The notes beneath the pieces were generated by a model that was not told the DNA's origin, did not search any database, and was given only the letters and a program-made list of their open reading frames with translations. A program made the position numbers and the translations under genes. 37,382 nt of DNA from the NCBI GenBank assembly GCA_027068835.1, contig JAMOLY010000129.1:1-37382 (forward strand), given 5' to 3'. Source of the stretch: Thiomicrorhabdus sp. (GTDB lineage: Bacteria > Pseudomonadota > Gammaproteobacteria > Thiomicrospirales > Thiomicrospiraceae). This document shows positions 1 to 8,930 of the stretch, piece by piece. Numbering within the stretch: the first letter of the stretch is position 1; every line of letters starts with the position of its first letter.

Positions 1-938
1 CCAAAGGCTTCGAGCAACAGCATGTGACCTCGCTGAATTCGACCATCCCTAATGGCTTCATCTAACGCTAAGGGGACGGATGCACTGGAGGTATTGGCGT
101 GCTTATGTACGGTAATCACCGCTTGCTCAGGTGACAGTTTTAATTTTTTAGCCGTACCGTTAATAATGCGTAAGTTGGCTTGATGTGGTACTAACCAATC
201 AATATCTTCTTTTTGCAACCCATTGGCTTCAAGCGTCTCTTTAGCAATGCGACTCAAGGTATTGATCGCCATTTTAAAGACTTCATTACCCTTCATGTTC
301 ATGCTGCGCTCTTCAATAGAGTCTGAAGCGGGCAATTTTGAAATGCCTGAAGGCACATGCAAAAGGTCTTCGTACTGCCCATCGGCATGAATGTGAGTGG
401 ACAAAATACCTTCTTGTTCTGAGGCTTCCAACAGCACAGCACCCGCACCATCACCAAATAATACACAGGTGTTACGATCTGTCCAGTTGATGATGCGCGA
501 CAAGGTTTCTGCCCCCACCACCAACACGCACTTTGCCATACCCGTTTTAATAAACTGATCTGCCACACTCAATGCATAGACAAATCCAGAACACACCGCT
601 TGAATATCAAATGCTGGACAACCATGAATGGCTAATCGCTGTTGCAGTAAACAGGCGGTACTCGGAAAAGTTTTATCAGGCGTGGTGGTCGCAACAATAA
701 TCAAATCAATGGCACTGGCCTCTAGCCCTGCCATTTCGAGTGCTTTTAAGGTAGCTTGCTCCGCTAAATCACAGGTGGTCTGACCCTCGGCGGCAATGTG
801 GCGCTGCTGAATACCCGTGCGCTCACGAATCCACTCATCACTGGTGTCTACCATTTTTTCAAGATCAGCATTGGTTAAGATTTTTTCAGGTAAATACCCA
901 CCTGTGCCAACAATACGGCTATAAACTTTTTGATTCAT
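1..938 (-). CDS. fabH: 3-oxoacyl-ACP synthase III (FabH), 3'-truncated by window edge
   Basis: FabH condenses acetyl-CoA with malonyl-ACP to start type II fatty acid synthesis in the cytoplasm. I translated it directly: the ATG is at 936-938 and 312 codons are visible, so only a few C-terminal residues of a usual 315-325 aa protein lie outside the window. The thiolase-fold catalytic triad is visible: Cys near residue 116 (AVCSGF), His near 252 (PHQANLRI) and Asn near 282 ([10 protein letters not shown]). The C-terminal LLLEAFG motif is the last thing seen. It follows plsX after 53 nt on the same strand, so it is probably the distal gene of the yceD-rpmF-plsX-fabH operon, the usual proteobacterial arrangement that couples membrane lipid synthesis. 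The identification is firm; only the terminus is unseen. Confidence 0.96.
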   Translation of the reverse strand, partial: MNQKVYSRIVGTGGYLPEKILTNADLEKMVDTSDEWIRERTGIQQRHIAAEGQTTCDLAEQATLKALEMAGLEASAIDLIIVATTTPDKTFPSTACLLQQRLAIHGCPAFDIQAVCSGFVYALSVADQFIKTGMAKCVLVVGAETLSRIINWTDRNTCVLFGDGAGAVLLEASEQEGILSTHIHADGQYEDLLHVPSGISKLPASDSIEERSMNMKGNEVFKMAINTLSRIAKETLEANGLQKEDIDWLVPHQANLRIINGTAKKLKLSPEQAVITVHKHANTSSASVPLALDEAIRDGRIQRGHMLLLEAF

Positions 939-991
939 AATTACTCAACGTTAAAGGGGTTCAAAAGCAATTTTAGACAAAAAGCTCGCTT

Positions 992-2023
992 TTACTCAAC
1001 AACCAGTTCATTGGCTTGTTGCTTAATCAACTTAGATACTTCTGAGGAGATTAACTCAGGGACATTTTTTTTCACTTCCAATCGCGCTTCGGCAATGGCA
1101 TGGAAATAGGATGAACGGTCGGCACTGCCGTGACTTTTGATCACGATTTTACGCAAACCTAATAAAGAAGCTCCGTTATAGCGACTCGGATCCACTTTAT
1201 CTTTAAACGATTTTAAAACAGGGTAGGCAATGATTGCCACCAGCTTAGTCAATAGGTTTTTCTTAAACGCCGCTTTCAAATAGAAAGAGATCATTTTAGC
1301 CACCCCCTCACTGGATTTTAACGCAATATTACCGTCAAACCCATCACAAGCAACGACATCCACATCGCCTTTAAAGATATCATTACCTTCAACGTAACCA
1401 ATATAGTTAATACTGGGCAGCTGAAGCAACTGGTGCGCCTCTTTAATACGTGGGTGACCTTTCATCTCCTCTTCACCAATGTTTAGCAAGCCCACTCGAG
1501 GCGAAGCATTGTCATCAATTGCTTGCGCTAACACCGACCCCATCATAGCAAACTGCGCTAACTGCTCCCCTGTACAGCCAATATTGGCACCCAAGTCTAA
1601 AACGTGTACATGGCCTTTCATGGTTGGCATCGTGGTACAAATGGCTGGGCGCTCAATATCGGGCAGCATTTTTAGCACAAATTTAGCAACCGCCATTAAT
1701 GCACCGGTATTTCCTGCACTGACACACGCTTGCGCCTGATCTTCTTTGACCAAATTTAAGGCCACACGCATGGAAGACTGTTTTTTCTTTCTTAGTGCAT
1801 TAGAGGGTAAATCGTCCATTTCAACCACTTGTTCAGCGTGTTGCACAGAGATTCGAGAGTCATCGTATTGATGTTTTGAAAGTTCCGCATTAATTAGGTC
1901 TTCTTTACCAACTAAAATAATGTGAATATCAGAGAATTTTTTGAGTGCATCGAGGGACGCTGGAACGGTGACAGGTAAACCATGATCACCGCCCATCGCA
2001 TCGATAGCAAGATTGATAGCCAA
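992..2023 (-). CDS. plsX: Phosphate acyltransferase PlsX
   Basis: PlsX converts acyl-ACP and inorganic phosphate to acyl-phosphate, the donor that PlsY uses for glycerol-3-phosphate acylation. The 343-aa protein opens with the family signature LAIDAMGGDHG and has the expected length. Further conserved stretches include SAGNTGALMA, LGANIGC, GNDIFKGDVDVVACDGFDGNIALK and a C-terminal YNGASLLGL. The start is a TTG codon (2021-2023), six bases after the rpmF stop codon. No ATG lies nearer the signature, and a purine-rich AAGG lies about 13 nt upstream, inside the end of rpmF. Translation may therefore be coupled to rpmF. It is followed by fabH in the same operon. Confidence 0.97.
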   Translation of the reverse strand: MAINLAIDAMGGDHGLPVTVPASLDALKKFSDIHIILVGKEDLINAELSKHQYDDSRISVQHAEQVVEMDDLPSNALRKKKQSSMRVALNLVKEDQAQACVSAGNTGALMAVAKFVLKMLPDIERPAICTTMPTMKGHVHVLDLGANIGCTGEQLAQFAMMGSVLAQAIDDNASPRVGLLNIGEEEMKGHPRIKEAHQLLQLPSINYIGYVEGNDIFKGDVDVVACDGFDGNIALKSSEGVAKMISFYLKAAFKKNLLTKLVAIIAYPVLKSFKDKVDPSRYNGASLLGLRKIVIKSHGSADRSSYFHAIAEARLEVKKNVPELISSEVSKLIKQQANELVVE

Positions 2024-2029
2024 GATGAA

Positions 2030-2206
2030 TTAAGCCTTATCTTGAACGACTTTTTTGCCTTTATAATACCCGTCCGCGGTTACGTGATGACGACGGTGAA
2101 CTTCACCCGTGGTCTCATCAACGGTTAAGGTTGGTGCATCTAATGAATCATGCGAACGACGCATTCCACGTCTTGATGGGGTTTTACGGCTCTTTTGGAC
2201 TGCCAT
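2030..2206 (-). CDS. rpmF: 50S ribosomal protein L32
   Basis: This small gene encodes 58 aa: start ATG at 2204-2206, stop TAA at 2030-2032. The protein begins [20 protein letters not shown] and continues with the L32 core ([25 protein letters not shown]). Length and sequence match gammaproteobacterial L32, the type without the four zinc-binding cysteines. A strong Shine-Dalgarno (TTTAGGAGAGTACC before ATG) fits high ribosomal expression. It sits between yceD and plsX, the conserved position that links ribosome production to lipid synthesis. Confidence 0.97.
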   Translation of the reverse strand: MAVQKSRKTPSRRGMRRSHDSLDAPTLTVDETTGEVHRRHHVTADGYYKGKKVVQDKA

Positions 2207-2238
2207 GGTACTCTCCTAAAATAATACGATTATGAATT

Positions 2239-2757
2239 CTATTTTTTTAACGTTTGCAATATTGCAAACGGATTCGATTTTTCTGCCGCCTCGCGCTCGT
2301 CAACATCTGAAACCGTCTCATTTTTATAGTGCATTGAACTTGAGTCATTAATGGGAGCAAGTGGTACCGAAAGTAACAACTCCTCCTCAACCCAGTCAAA
2401 AGAGAACATTTTATCCTCTTCTGTTAACAAAAACACTTCAACTTCTGTTGGCAAATCTTTTGCCAATGCCAGTGATTCAGTAAAAACCCCTTTGGTCTCT
2501 GATTTGATCAAATATTCAAAGGTCTCTAATGAACGCTGGCACTGTAATTCTAGAACTGCCTCTAATTTCATGATAAAAGCGGGAAACTTTAACGCCTTAT
2601 CATAATAAAAGTTTAGCTCGACCTTAACATCACGATCCGATGTGCCAACAACCTCAATCAAACGCGTTAAACGGCTTTGATTGACTCGCCCCACAAATTG
2701 TTTATTATGGTTCACCGAGTTGATTGGATCGATAAATTCAGGTAGCTTGTCTAACAT
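2239..2757 (-). CDS. yceD: YceD / DUF177 family protein
   Basis: This 172-aa protein belongs to the YceD (DUF177) family, almost always encoded directly upstream of rpmF; in plants and bacteria the family is linked to 23S rRNA accumulation, and its biochemical role is not settled. The N-terminus (LPEFIDPINSV) and the C-terminal KSNPFAILQTLKK match the family ends. Only one cysteine remains of the zinc-type CxxC seen in some members (LELQCQRSLETF), so zinc binding is doubtful here. No Shine-Dalgarno precedes the ATG, and a near-consensus sigma70 promoter ends about 8 nt before it, which suggests a leaderless transcript. First gene of the rpmF-plsX-fabH operon. Confidence 0.93.
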   Translation of the reverse strand: MLDKLPEFIDPINSVNHNKQFVGRVNQSRLTRLIEVVGTSDRDVKVELNFYYDKALKFPAFIMKLEAVLELQCQRSLETFEYLIKSETKGVFTESLALAKDLPTEVEVFLLTEEDKMFSFDWVEEELLLSVPLAPINDSSSMHYKNETVSDVDEREAAEKSNPFAILQTLKK

Positions 2758-2765
2758 AGGCGCGA

Positions 2766-2794
2766 ATCATACCGTTATCATTTAATTAAGTCAA
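2766..2794 (-). promoter_or_regulatory. Sigma70-type promoter for yceD-rpmF-plsX-fabH
   Basis: On the minus strand there is TTGACT (2789-2794), a 17-nt spacer and TATGAT (2766-2771), 10 of 12 consensus bases with optimal spacing. The expected transcription start is about 2758-2760, one to three bases before the yceD ATG (2755-2757). This implies little or no 5' leader. Confidence 0.7.
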
Positions 2795-2822
2795 AAAATA
2801 ATATACAAAGGTCTCCCGAACC

Positions 2823-3467
2823 ATGCTTTCTCAGCCAAAAAAAACAAACGAAAAAACCATATTTCCAAACATCGTTCTCGCATCCACCTCCCCCTTTAGA
2901 AAACAACTGCTTAAAAAGCTTCACCTGACTTTTGAACAGATTGCACCCAATATAGATGAATCCCCCTTAAAAAATGAGTCCCCTAAAGCGATGGTAGCTC
3001 GGCTCTCCAATAATAAAGCACAAGAAACTTCACAACGCTTTCCAGCCAGTATTATCATTGCCTCAGATCAATGTGCGGTCTTTCAAAACACCCCCATCGG
3101 AAAACCGCATACCATGCAAAATGCCATTAAACAACTGCAACAATTTAGCCAAGAAACCATTACCTTTTATACGAGCTTGACCGTAATAAATACTGCAACA
3201 CAACAGAAATTTGAGCGAATGGACACAACACAAGTGCACTTTAGGGCTTTATCTCAAGAGGTGATTGAAAACTATCTGGACATCGAACAACCTTTGACTT
3301 GTGCTGGAAGCTTTAAGTCGGAAGGATTGGGCATTACCTTGTTTAAAAAAATAACCAGCAAAGACCCGAATGCTTTAATCGGACTGCCGCTGATTGACCT
3401 GACGGATATTTTTTATCAAATGGGGTATTCATTACCACTAAAAAATACCCCCCCCCTATCGACTTAA
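2823..3467 (+). CDS. Maf/YceF-family nucleotide pyrophosphatase
   Basis: Maf-fold house-cleaning pyrophosphatases hydrolyse non-canonical nucleotides; the YceF subgroup prefers 7-methyl-GTP. The 214-aa protein carries the opening motif LASTSPFRKQLL (about residues 19-30), which contains the phosphate-binding Ser and Arg, then ASDQCAVF with the catalytic Asp, and GLPLIDLT near the C-terminus. The N-terminal extension of about 17 residues before the motif is longer than usual. Its divergence from yceD matches the E. coli yceF/yceD arrangement and supports YceF over YhdE. A run of nine C (3448-3456) encodes a Pro-Pro near the C-terminus. The stop codon overlaps the stop of the convergent HAD gene within a TTAA palindrome. 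Confidence 0.9.
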   Translation: MLSQPKKTNEKTIFPNIVLASTSPFRKQLLKKLHLTFEQIAPNIDESPLKNESPKAMVARLSNNKAQETSQRFPASIIIASDQCAVFQNTPIGKPHTMQNAIKQLQQFSQETITFYTSLTVINTATQQKFERMDTTQVHFRALSQEVIENYLDIEQPLTCAGSFKSEGLGITLFKKITSKDPNALIGLPLIDLTDIFYQMGYSLPLKNTPPLST

Positions 3468-4120
3468 ACCCTTGAAAGCAACCAAGCATTCAATTCCTGT
3501 AATGAATCAAGCTCCGCCACGGGTTGATAAGCTGAAAGTACTTCCATTTGATGCACACCGTGACTCAACGCAACCCGATCCATCTCAATATTTTGTGCCA
3601 TTTCCATATCAAACGTGGTGTCACCAATCATAACCGCTTCATTCGCAGACAAGCCAAATGCTTCTAAAATCTGTGCCAACATCAAGGGGTCTGGTTTTGA
3701 AGCCGACTCCACGGGCGTACGAGTCATATCAAAATACACACCCAAACCGCACTCACTTAATACACGATCTAATCCTTTACGGCTTTTACCCGTTGCAATC
3801 GCTAATTTAACCCCACTTTGGCTTAAATTAAACAGCAGTGCCTCAGCACCATCAAACGCCTCCATTTCTACGTCACACTCTTCTAAAAAAAACTGAGTGT
3901 AGGCCTCGGCCATTGCAACAATTTGATGTTGATCGGCATCAGGGTACAACCCTAAAATAGCATTCTCCAAGCTCAACCCAATAATTTGCTTAGAATCATG
4001 ATGAGAAAGCACAGGAAACCCACTGGCTTTTGCTGCATGCTGAATTGAACTTACAATACGACTTTCCGAATTCATTAAGGTGCCATCCCAATCAAAAATC
4101 ACGGCTTTATATTTTTTCAT
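3464..4120 (-). CDS. HAD-IA family hydrolase (phosphoglycolate phosphatase-like)
   Basis: This 218-aa cytoplasmic phosphatase has all four HAD motifs: DWDGT near residues 10-14 (nucleophile and acid/base Asp), IATGKS (motif II Thr), SKPDP (motif III Lys) and IGDTTFDMEMA (motif IV Asp). The helical cap lies between motifs I and II, as in subfamily IA (Gph/PGMB type). The substrate cannot be read from sequence; phosphoglycolate or another small phosphomonoester is likely. It starts 9 bp after rluC on the same strand and is probably co-transcribed with it. A HAD hydrolase next to rluC also occurs in pseudomonads. Confidence 0.92.
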   Translation of the reverse strand: MKKYKAVIFDWDGTLMNSESRIVSSIQHAAKASGFPVLSHHDSKQIIGLSLENAILGLYPDADQHQIVAMAEAYTQFFLEECDVEMEAFDGAEALLFNLSQSGVKLAIATGKSRKGLDRVLSECGLGVYFDMTRTPVESASKPDPLMLAQILEAFGLSANEAVMIGDTTFDMEMAQNIEMDRVALSHGVHQMEVLSAYQPVAELDSLQELNAWLLSRV

Positions 4121-4129
4121 TACGTTCTC

Positions 4130-5071
4130 TTAATCTTTTTTTAATACATTAATAATTTGTTTAAAATCCGAAGATAGAGGTGCTTCAAATAACACTTGCT
4201 CTTCCGTAACGGGGTGGGTAAATCCCAAAAACTGAGCATGTAATGCCAAACGCTTCATACCCAGCTTCCGAAAGCGTTTATTCTGCTCACGATCACCATA
4301 ACGATCATCCCCCAGCAACGCACAACCTTGTGCCAGCGCATGCACTCGAATTTGATGCGTTCGTCCCGTTTTAAGCTTAACGGACATTAAATCACACTCT
4401 TTTAAATGTTGCTCCAATCGAAAATAACTCACCGCTTCTTTACCATTTTTATTTACCGATACATGCCAACCGCCTTCTTTAAAGTTCTCTTTAAGTAACG
4501 GCAAATCTACTTTTTGTATGTTTTTAGGCCACTGCCCCGTCACAATCGCTAAATAGCGTTTATCAAACTGATTGGCTCTAATTTGGGCATGAAGGTTTTT
4601 CAATACAGACGCTTTTTTAGCAATCAATAAACAACCAGAAGTATCTCGGTCAATGCGATGCACCAGCTCCAGACGCTTAGCAAGAGGCCTTAAAACACGA
4701 ACCACCTCAATCAACCCCCAATTTATCCCCCCCCCTCCATGCACCGCGATGCCAGAAGGTTTATTAATGACCATTAAGTCTTTATCTTCAAATAAGATAC
4801 TGGCTTCAATGCGCTGTAATTGTGTGTAAGGAATTTCAGATACGTCTAATTCTACTTTTTCAGGCACACTAACAGGCGGAATACGAACGCTATCGCCTGC
4901 CTTTAAGCGCGTACTGACTTTAACTCGACCTTTGTTTACGCGCACCTCACCCTTGCGGATAATGCGATAAATTAATGTCCGAGGTGCTTTACGTAAATGC
5001 CGCATCAAAAAGTTATCCACTCTCTGACCTTCATCCTCTTCGGTTACCTCAACAAATCTTACATTGGCCAT
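4130..5071 (-). CDS. rluC: 23S rRNA pseudouridine synthase RluC
   Basis: RluC isomerises three uridines in 23S rRNA (955, 2504 and 2580 in E. coli). The 313-aa protein has an N-terminal S4 RNA-binding domain (about residues 15-75, QRVDNFLMRHLRKAPRTLIY) and an RluA-type catalytic domain with HRIDRDTSG (catalytic Asp141) and LKTGRTHQIRVHA. Divergence from rne matches the E. coli rluC/rne locus and favours RluC over RluD. A C9 run on the plus strand (4727-4735) encodes GlyGlyGly at about residues 113-115, in the loop after NKPSGIAVHG. The HAD gene follows after 9 bp. Confidence 0.94.
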   Translation of the reverse strand: MANVRFVEVTEEDEGQRVDNFLMRHLRKAPRTLIYRIIRKGEVRVNKGRVKVSTRLKAGDSVRIPPVSVPEKVELDVSEIPYTQLQRIEASILFEDKDLMVINKPSGIAVHGGGGINWGLIEVVRVLRPLAKRLELVHRIDRDTSGCLLIAKKASVLKNLHAQIRANQFDKRYLAIVTGQWPKNIQKVDLPLLKENFKEGGWHVSVNKNGKEAVSYFRLEQHLKECDLMSVKLKTGRTHQIRVHALAQGCALLGDDRYGDREQNKRFRKLGMKRLALHAQFLGFTHPVTEEQVLFEAPLSSDFKQIINVLKKD

Positions 5072-5082
5072 AATATTTTAAA

Positions 5083-5113
5083 TTACCCACAGATTATTCA
5101 CATTTTTGCCACA
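5083..5113 (+). promoter_or_regulatory. Three phased DnaA-box-like 9-mers upstream of rluC
   Basis: TTACCCACA (5083-5091), TTATTCACA (5094-5102) and TTTGCCACA (5105-5113) sit at an exact 11-bp period. The middle one fits the DnaA consensus TTATNCACA fully; the others have one and two mismatches. They lie just before the rluC start. This could be DnaA binding or chance; the phasing is the only reason to list it. Confidence 0.25.
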
Positions 5114-5140
5114 GTTTACAGACAGAACCGCACGTTGTCA

Positions 5141-5169
5141 TTGCATAGCATGAAAATGAATGCTATATT
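5141..5169 (+). promoter_or_regulatory. Candidate rne promoter with overlapping inverted repeat
   Basis: TTGCAT (5141-5146), a 17-nt spacer and TATATT (5164-5169), preceded by TG in the extended -10 position, form a plausible sigma70 promoter that reads toward rne. An inverted repeat ATAGCAT-N8-ATGCTAT (5145-5166) fills the spacer and could be an operator. The predicted start near 5176 would give a leader of about 710 nt. Confidence 0.35.
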
Positions 5170-5175
5170 TGCACG

Positions 5176-5888
5176 GCTAAATTTATAGTTGATGTCATTT
5201 TTTACGAAAAAACAGTAAGAATGGCACGAAAAGAATTTTAAACACAGGTCAATAAAAGCTTAAATTTAAAGTAAATTTTATTGTCCAAATAAAACTCTAA
5301 GGCATACATACAAGATAACAAGCCTAAAAAAATTGATTGGCGCAGAACGCTGTTAAACATTCCTAAGACGCCAATACAGTGATACGAAAATTATAACGTA
5401 AACTTAAAAAAGATCGCTTTAAAAGCATTGTAAACAACAGACCATAAGTCTGCCGGCTAGAGCAAAACAGCCTAAATAGCATAGTAACAAGTAGAAAATA
5501 TTCCGTGCGTTTGCTCAATACCAATGTTACACAAAAAAGACCCGAAATATGATTTGCAATACGGCAATTCATAAGCCAAACATGGCAAGCTAATAAAATT
5601 AAAACAACAATAAAAGCCCGTTAAGTACAGAACTGAAAAGACAGAGCCGCTTATATTTAAAAAATCAAAAAAAATATAAACGCCTTACTTTTTCTTACCG
5701 ATTACCGACTGACTTGTGCTGACCAACCTTTGTATGTTTTAGTACCCACACCGTCTATTTTTGTGCGTAACAATCCGCCTAAACAAGCTTTCCTGCCTTC
5801 TTGACAGTTTTAGCCCCACCATTATTTTCGTCTGCTTATTAATCCTGTTCCATGTATCGTCTTAGCCAAACTAAGAAAGAGAAATAGC
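5176..5888 (+). promoter_or_regulatory. Long gene-free stretch, probable structured rne 5' leader
   Basis: No convincing gene lies between rluC and rne. The stretch is AT-rich and holds closely packed small hairpins: GCTTT/AAAGC around 5416-5426, CAGAC-cataa-GTCTG (5438-5452), GGCT/AGCC (5455-5472) and TTATATTT/AAATATAA (5651-5679). In E. coli, RNase E regulates itself through hairpins in a 361-nt rne leader. By analogy this region may serve autoregulation, but I cannot align the E. coli hairpins here. An open frame of 69 codons on the minus strand (5363-5572) looks like chance. Confidence 0.45.
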
Positions 5889-8327
5889 ATGAAAAGAATG
5901 CTCATTAATGCGACTCAAGTAGAAGAGACGCGAATTGCCCTTGTAGACGGGCAAGCCCTGTACGATTTAGATGTTGAAACCCCGCATCACCAAAAGAAAA
6001 AAGCCAATATATACAAAGGTCGAATCACTCGCGTAGAACCAAGTCTAGAAGCCGCTTTTGTAGATTACGGTTCCGAACGCCACGGTTTCCTTCCCTTTAA
6101 AGAAGTGGCTGAAGAGTACTTTCCCAAAAATAAATCTGACTCCGGCCGCCTTAGTATTCGTGACGTTTTAAAAGAAGGTCAAGAGATCATCGTTCAAGTT
6201 CAAAAAGAGGAACGAGGCAACAAAGGCGCAGCACTCACCACACAAATCACCCTTGCGGGGCCATACGTAGTGATGATGCCAAACAACCCAAAAGCGGGTG
6301 GCATATCAAGGCGTATTGAAGGCGATGACCGTTCAGGTATCCGCGATACCTTACGCGACCTAAATACACCAGATGGCATGGGATTGATTATCCGTACCGC
6401 TGGTGTTGGCAAAAACACCGAAGAGTTGCAATGGGGGGTCGATTACCTTGTACAGCTTTGGGAAGCCGTTCAAAAAGCCTCCAAAGAAAAAGCCGCTCCC
6501 TTTTTGATCCATCAAGAATCCGATATTGTAATCTTAGCAATACGCGACTATTTGCGCCAAGATATTGGTGAAATCATCATTGATAATATGGAAGTATTTC
6601 ACAAAGCGCGTGATTTTATTCAACACGTGATGCCTCAGCAAGTGTATAAAGTCAAACCATATCAAGATACGATTCCGCTGTTTACTCGCTTTCAGATTGA
6701 GTCTCAAATCGAATCTGCTTATCAACGCGAAGTAACCCTACCCTCTGGTGGTTCGATTGTGATTGATATTACCGAAGCCTTAACCGCCATCGACATCAAC
6801 TCAAGCAGAGCCACCAAAGGCAGCGACATTGAAGACACCGCTTTTAATACCAATATGGAAGCCGCTACAGAGATCGCTCGTCAACTGCGTTTACGCGATT
6901 TAGGTGGTCTTATTGTTATTGATTTTATCGACATGCACTCAAACAAACATCAACGTGATGTTGAAAATAGAATGCGTGATTCTGTAAAATCCGATCGTGC
7001 CCGTGTGCAAATCGGAAAAATTTCGCGCTTTGGTCTACTTGAAATGTCTCGTCAGCGCTTACGTCCTTCCATTGAAGAATCCACACAAATTGTCTGCCCT
7101 CGTTGTCATGGTGTAGGTGTTATTCGTGGTGTCGAGTCTTTAGGGCTCTCCATCCTTCGCTTACTTGAAGAAGAGAGCATGAAAGAGCAAACGCGCCGTG
7201 TAACAGTCCAGTTACCTGTAGACGTTGCCACCTTCTTACTCAATGAAAAACGTAATCAAATTATTAAAATTGAAGACCGTCACAGCCTGCATGTATTGAT
7301 TGTGCCTAATGAAAACTTAGCCACGCCACAATACGTTATAGAGCGCACGCGTAACGGAGACGAAACGCCCATTAATGCCAGCTATGAAATCAAAGAAATG
7401 ATGACCCCTGAGCTATCTCAACAAGAGGAAGCTCAAAATGAAAAACCACCAAAACCAAAAGAAGAGCCCGCAGTAAAAGCCATACAGCAAACGGCTCCCC
7501 CTGCCCCGACTCCTGCGGCACAAGAGAGTAAACCAGGTCTATTTTCGCGCATTTGGTCATCGCTGTTCAGTAAAGAGGAGGAAACGCAAAAAGAAACATC
7601 TAAAAAGCCACAGCGCCCTCATCAACGCAACCGCAACAGTAGCAACAGCCGTCGAGATGAAAACCGTCATCGTCGTACCCATCGCAACCGCCGTCAAATT
7701 TCGGACGATCAAGATAAAAAATCGACCTACCACGGAAAGTCGTCGGCCTCCGAGTCGTCCAAAAAACCGAATCGCCGCTCAAATAACGAGAATCACGCTC
7801 GTAAAGAGAGAGAGGTTAAAGAGCAATCGACAACAGATAGCAACGTAAACAATGACACCCGTAATGAGGCAAGTAGCACACCGCAGAATAAAAAACCTCG
7901 TTCTGGTGGAGGACAACGTCATCGTAGTCGTTACAACAGCCGCAACTACAACAGTCGCCGTCGTGCACCAGTGGGTGCAGAAGAGATGTCAATTGACTCC
8001 GTTACACCCAATACCATTACGGCTCCTGTGCAAGCAGTGGTTCCTGAAATCGTTATTGAAACACCAGTACAAGAAGCAATTCCTGACACCGTTGCTGAAA
8101 CACCAGTACAAGAAGCAATTCTTGACACCGTTGTTGAAACATCAGTACAAGAGGTAATTCCTGAAATCGTTGTTGAAACACCAGTACAAGAGGCAACTCC
8201 TGACACCGTTGTTGAAACACCAGTACAGGAGGTAACTCTTGAAGCCGTAACAGAAGTACCCGTACAAGAAACAACGCCAGAAATCATTATTGATACAATG
8301 GACGAAAAAAAGCCAAAAGAGTCTTAA
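5889..8327 (+). CDS. rne: Ribonuclease E
   Basis: RNase E is the essential endonuclease that starts mRNA decay and processes rRNA and tRNA at the inner membrane. The 812-aa protein has an S1 domain (about residues 37-120), the DNase-I-like catalytic region with Asp302 (TAIDINSS) and Asp345 (IVIDFIDM), and the Zn-link CPRCHG (Cys403/Cys406), numbered one less than in E. coli. The non-catalytic half is short (E. coli RNase E is 1061 aa): [16 protein letters not shown] resembles the amphipathic membrane-anchor segment, followed by an Arg/Asn-rich RNA-binding stretch. The last 100 residues are 13-residue repeats in place of a recognisable PNPase-binding end. Likely autoregulated through its long leader. 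A bidirectional terminator follows. Confidence 0.97.
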   Translation: MKRMLINATQVEETRIALVDGQALYDLDVETPHHQKKKANIYKGRITRVEPSLEAAFVDYGSERHGFLPFKEVAEEYFPKNKSDSGRLSIRDVLKEGQEIIVQVQKEERGNKGAALTTQITLAGPYVVMMPNNPKAGGISRRIEGDDRSGIRDTLRDLNTPDGMGLIIRTAGVGKNTEELQWGVDYLVQLWEAVQKASKEKAAPFLIHQESDIVILAIRDYLRQDIGEIIIDNMEVFHKARDFIQHVMPQQVYKVKPYQDTIPLFTRFQIESQIESAYQREVTLPSGGSIVIDITEALTAIDINSSRATKGSDIEDTAFNTNMEAATEIARQLRLRDLGGLIVIDFIDMHSNKHQRDVENRMRDSVKSDRARVQIGKISRFGLLEMSRQRLRPSIEESTQIVCPRCHGVGVIRGVESLGLSILRLLEEESMKEQTRRVTVQLPVDVATFLLNEKRNQIIKIEDRHSLHVLIVPNENLATPQYVIERTRNGDETPINASYEIKEMMTPELSQQEEAQNEKPPKPKEEPAVKAIQQTAPPAPTPAAQESKPGLFSRIWSSLFSKEEETQKETSKKPQRPHQRNRNSSNSRRDENRHRRTHRNRRQISDDQDKKSTYHGKSSASESSKKPNRRSNNENHARKEREVKEQSTTDSNVNNDTRNEASSTPQNKKPRSGGGQRHRSRYNSRNYNSRRRAPVGAEEMSIDSVTPNTITAPVQAVVPEIVIETPVQEAIPDTVAETPVQEAILDTVVETSVQEVIPEIVVETPVQEATPDTVVETPVQEVTLEAVTEVPVQETTPEIIIDTMDEKKPKES
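8043..8300 (+). repeat. 39-bp tandem repeats in the rne 3' end (six units plus a partial one)
   Basis: Six consecutive 39-bp units start at 8043, 8082, 8121, 8160, 8199 and 8238, with a partial unit from 8277. Each encodes a 13-residue acidic unit of the form [13 protein letters not shown] or [13 protein letters not shown]. Units 1/4 and 2/5 resemble each other most (PE.V versus PDTV openings), suggesting duplication of a multi-unit block. The array is in frame and extends a disordered acidic tail. Confidence 0.9.
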
Positions 8328-8342
8328 TTTTAGTCATTTTTT

Positions 8343-8385
8343 AAAAAAGCCCTCAATCAAACATATTGATTGAGGGCTTTTTTTT
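8343..8385. terminator. Bidirectional rho-independent terminator between rne and the phosphatase gene
   Basis: A perfect 12-bp stem (GCCCTCAATCAA, 8349-8360, with TTGATTGAGGGC, 8366-8377) closes a 5-nt ACATA loop. Eight T follow on the plus strand and six A precede it, so it should terminate both the convergent rne and phosphatase transcripts. Confidence 0.93.
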
Positions 8386-8388
8386 GGC

Positions 8389-8874
8389 TTACGATAAATG
8401 CACTTTCTTAATTGATTGTAACAACCCTTGCGAAGCCGACTCAACCAAATCAAATACATGGTCAAATCCTTTTGCGCCTCCATAATACGGATCAGGCACT
8501 TCCGTTTCAGAAAAATCTTGTGAGTACTCTAAAAATAACTCAATTCTTTCATAATGTTCAGGCAAAGCCACATCTTTTAAATTAGAAAAATTTGCTTCAT
8601 CCATGGCTAAAACATAATCGTATTGATAAAAATCACCTAAATCGACTTGACGCGCTCTCAAATCCGTCATATCAATCCCCCGCTCTTTTGCGACCTGCAC
8701 CGAACGACTGTCTGGAGACTTACCAATATGAAATGCTGCCGTTCCCGCAGAGTCAACCTCAATCACATCTTCCAAGCCTGCCTCACGCACCATATTGCGA
8801 AATACACCGTGTGCCGTTGGCGAACGGCAAATATTCCCCAAACACACAAATAAAACAAACACTTTTTTTGACAT
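8389..8874 (-). CDS. Low-molecular-weight protein tyrosine phosphatase
   Basis: This 161-aa cytoplasmic phosphatase has the N-terminal P-loop CLGNICRSP (C-X5-R nucleophile and phosphate-binding Arg, about residues 11-19) and the general-acid motif VPDPYYGG near residues 121-128, both diagnostic of the LMW-PTP family. Members of this family dephosphorylate tyrosine kinases in polysaccharide export or have housekeeping roles; no kinase or capsule gene is nearby, so the substrate is unknown. A strong AGGAGG ribosome-binding site precedes the ATG. It is divergent from rluA and ends at the terminator shared with rne. Confidence 0.94.
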   Translation of the reverse strand: MSKKVFVLFVCLGNICRSPTAHGVFRNMVREAGLEDVIEVDSAGTAAFHIGKSPDSRSVQVAKERGIDMTDLRARQVDLGDFYQYDYVLAMDEANFSNLKDVALPEHYERIELFLEYSQDFSETEVPDPYYGGAKGFDHVFDLVESASQGLLQSIKKVHLS

Positions 8875-8930
8875 GTTTTTCCTCCTATTCGTTTAAAATA
8901 AAGGCCTATTTTACAAGGCAACCTTTATAA

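Noticed and set aside
299-568. Minus-strand open frame of 89 codons
   Set aside because: It lies inside fabH in another frame; the fabH frame shows the full catalytic triad.
5083-5113. Replication origin at the DnaA-like boxes
   Set aside because: Only one box is a full match, and no dnaA, dnaN, gidA or AT-rich unwinding array with further boxes is present.
5363-5572. 69-codon open frame in the rne upstream region
   Set aside because: No recognisable motif, no clear ribosome-binding site, and low-complexity AT-rich sequence; likely chance within the leader.
7946-8287. Long antisense frames across the rne 3' repeats
   Set aside because: Open only because the 39-bp repeat unit lacks stops in several frames; the protein is a repetitive shadow.
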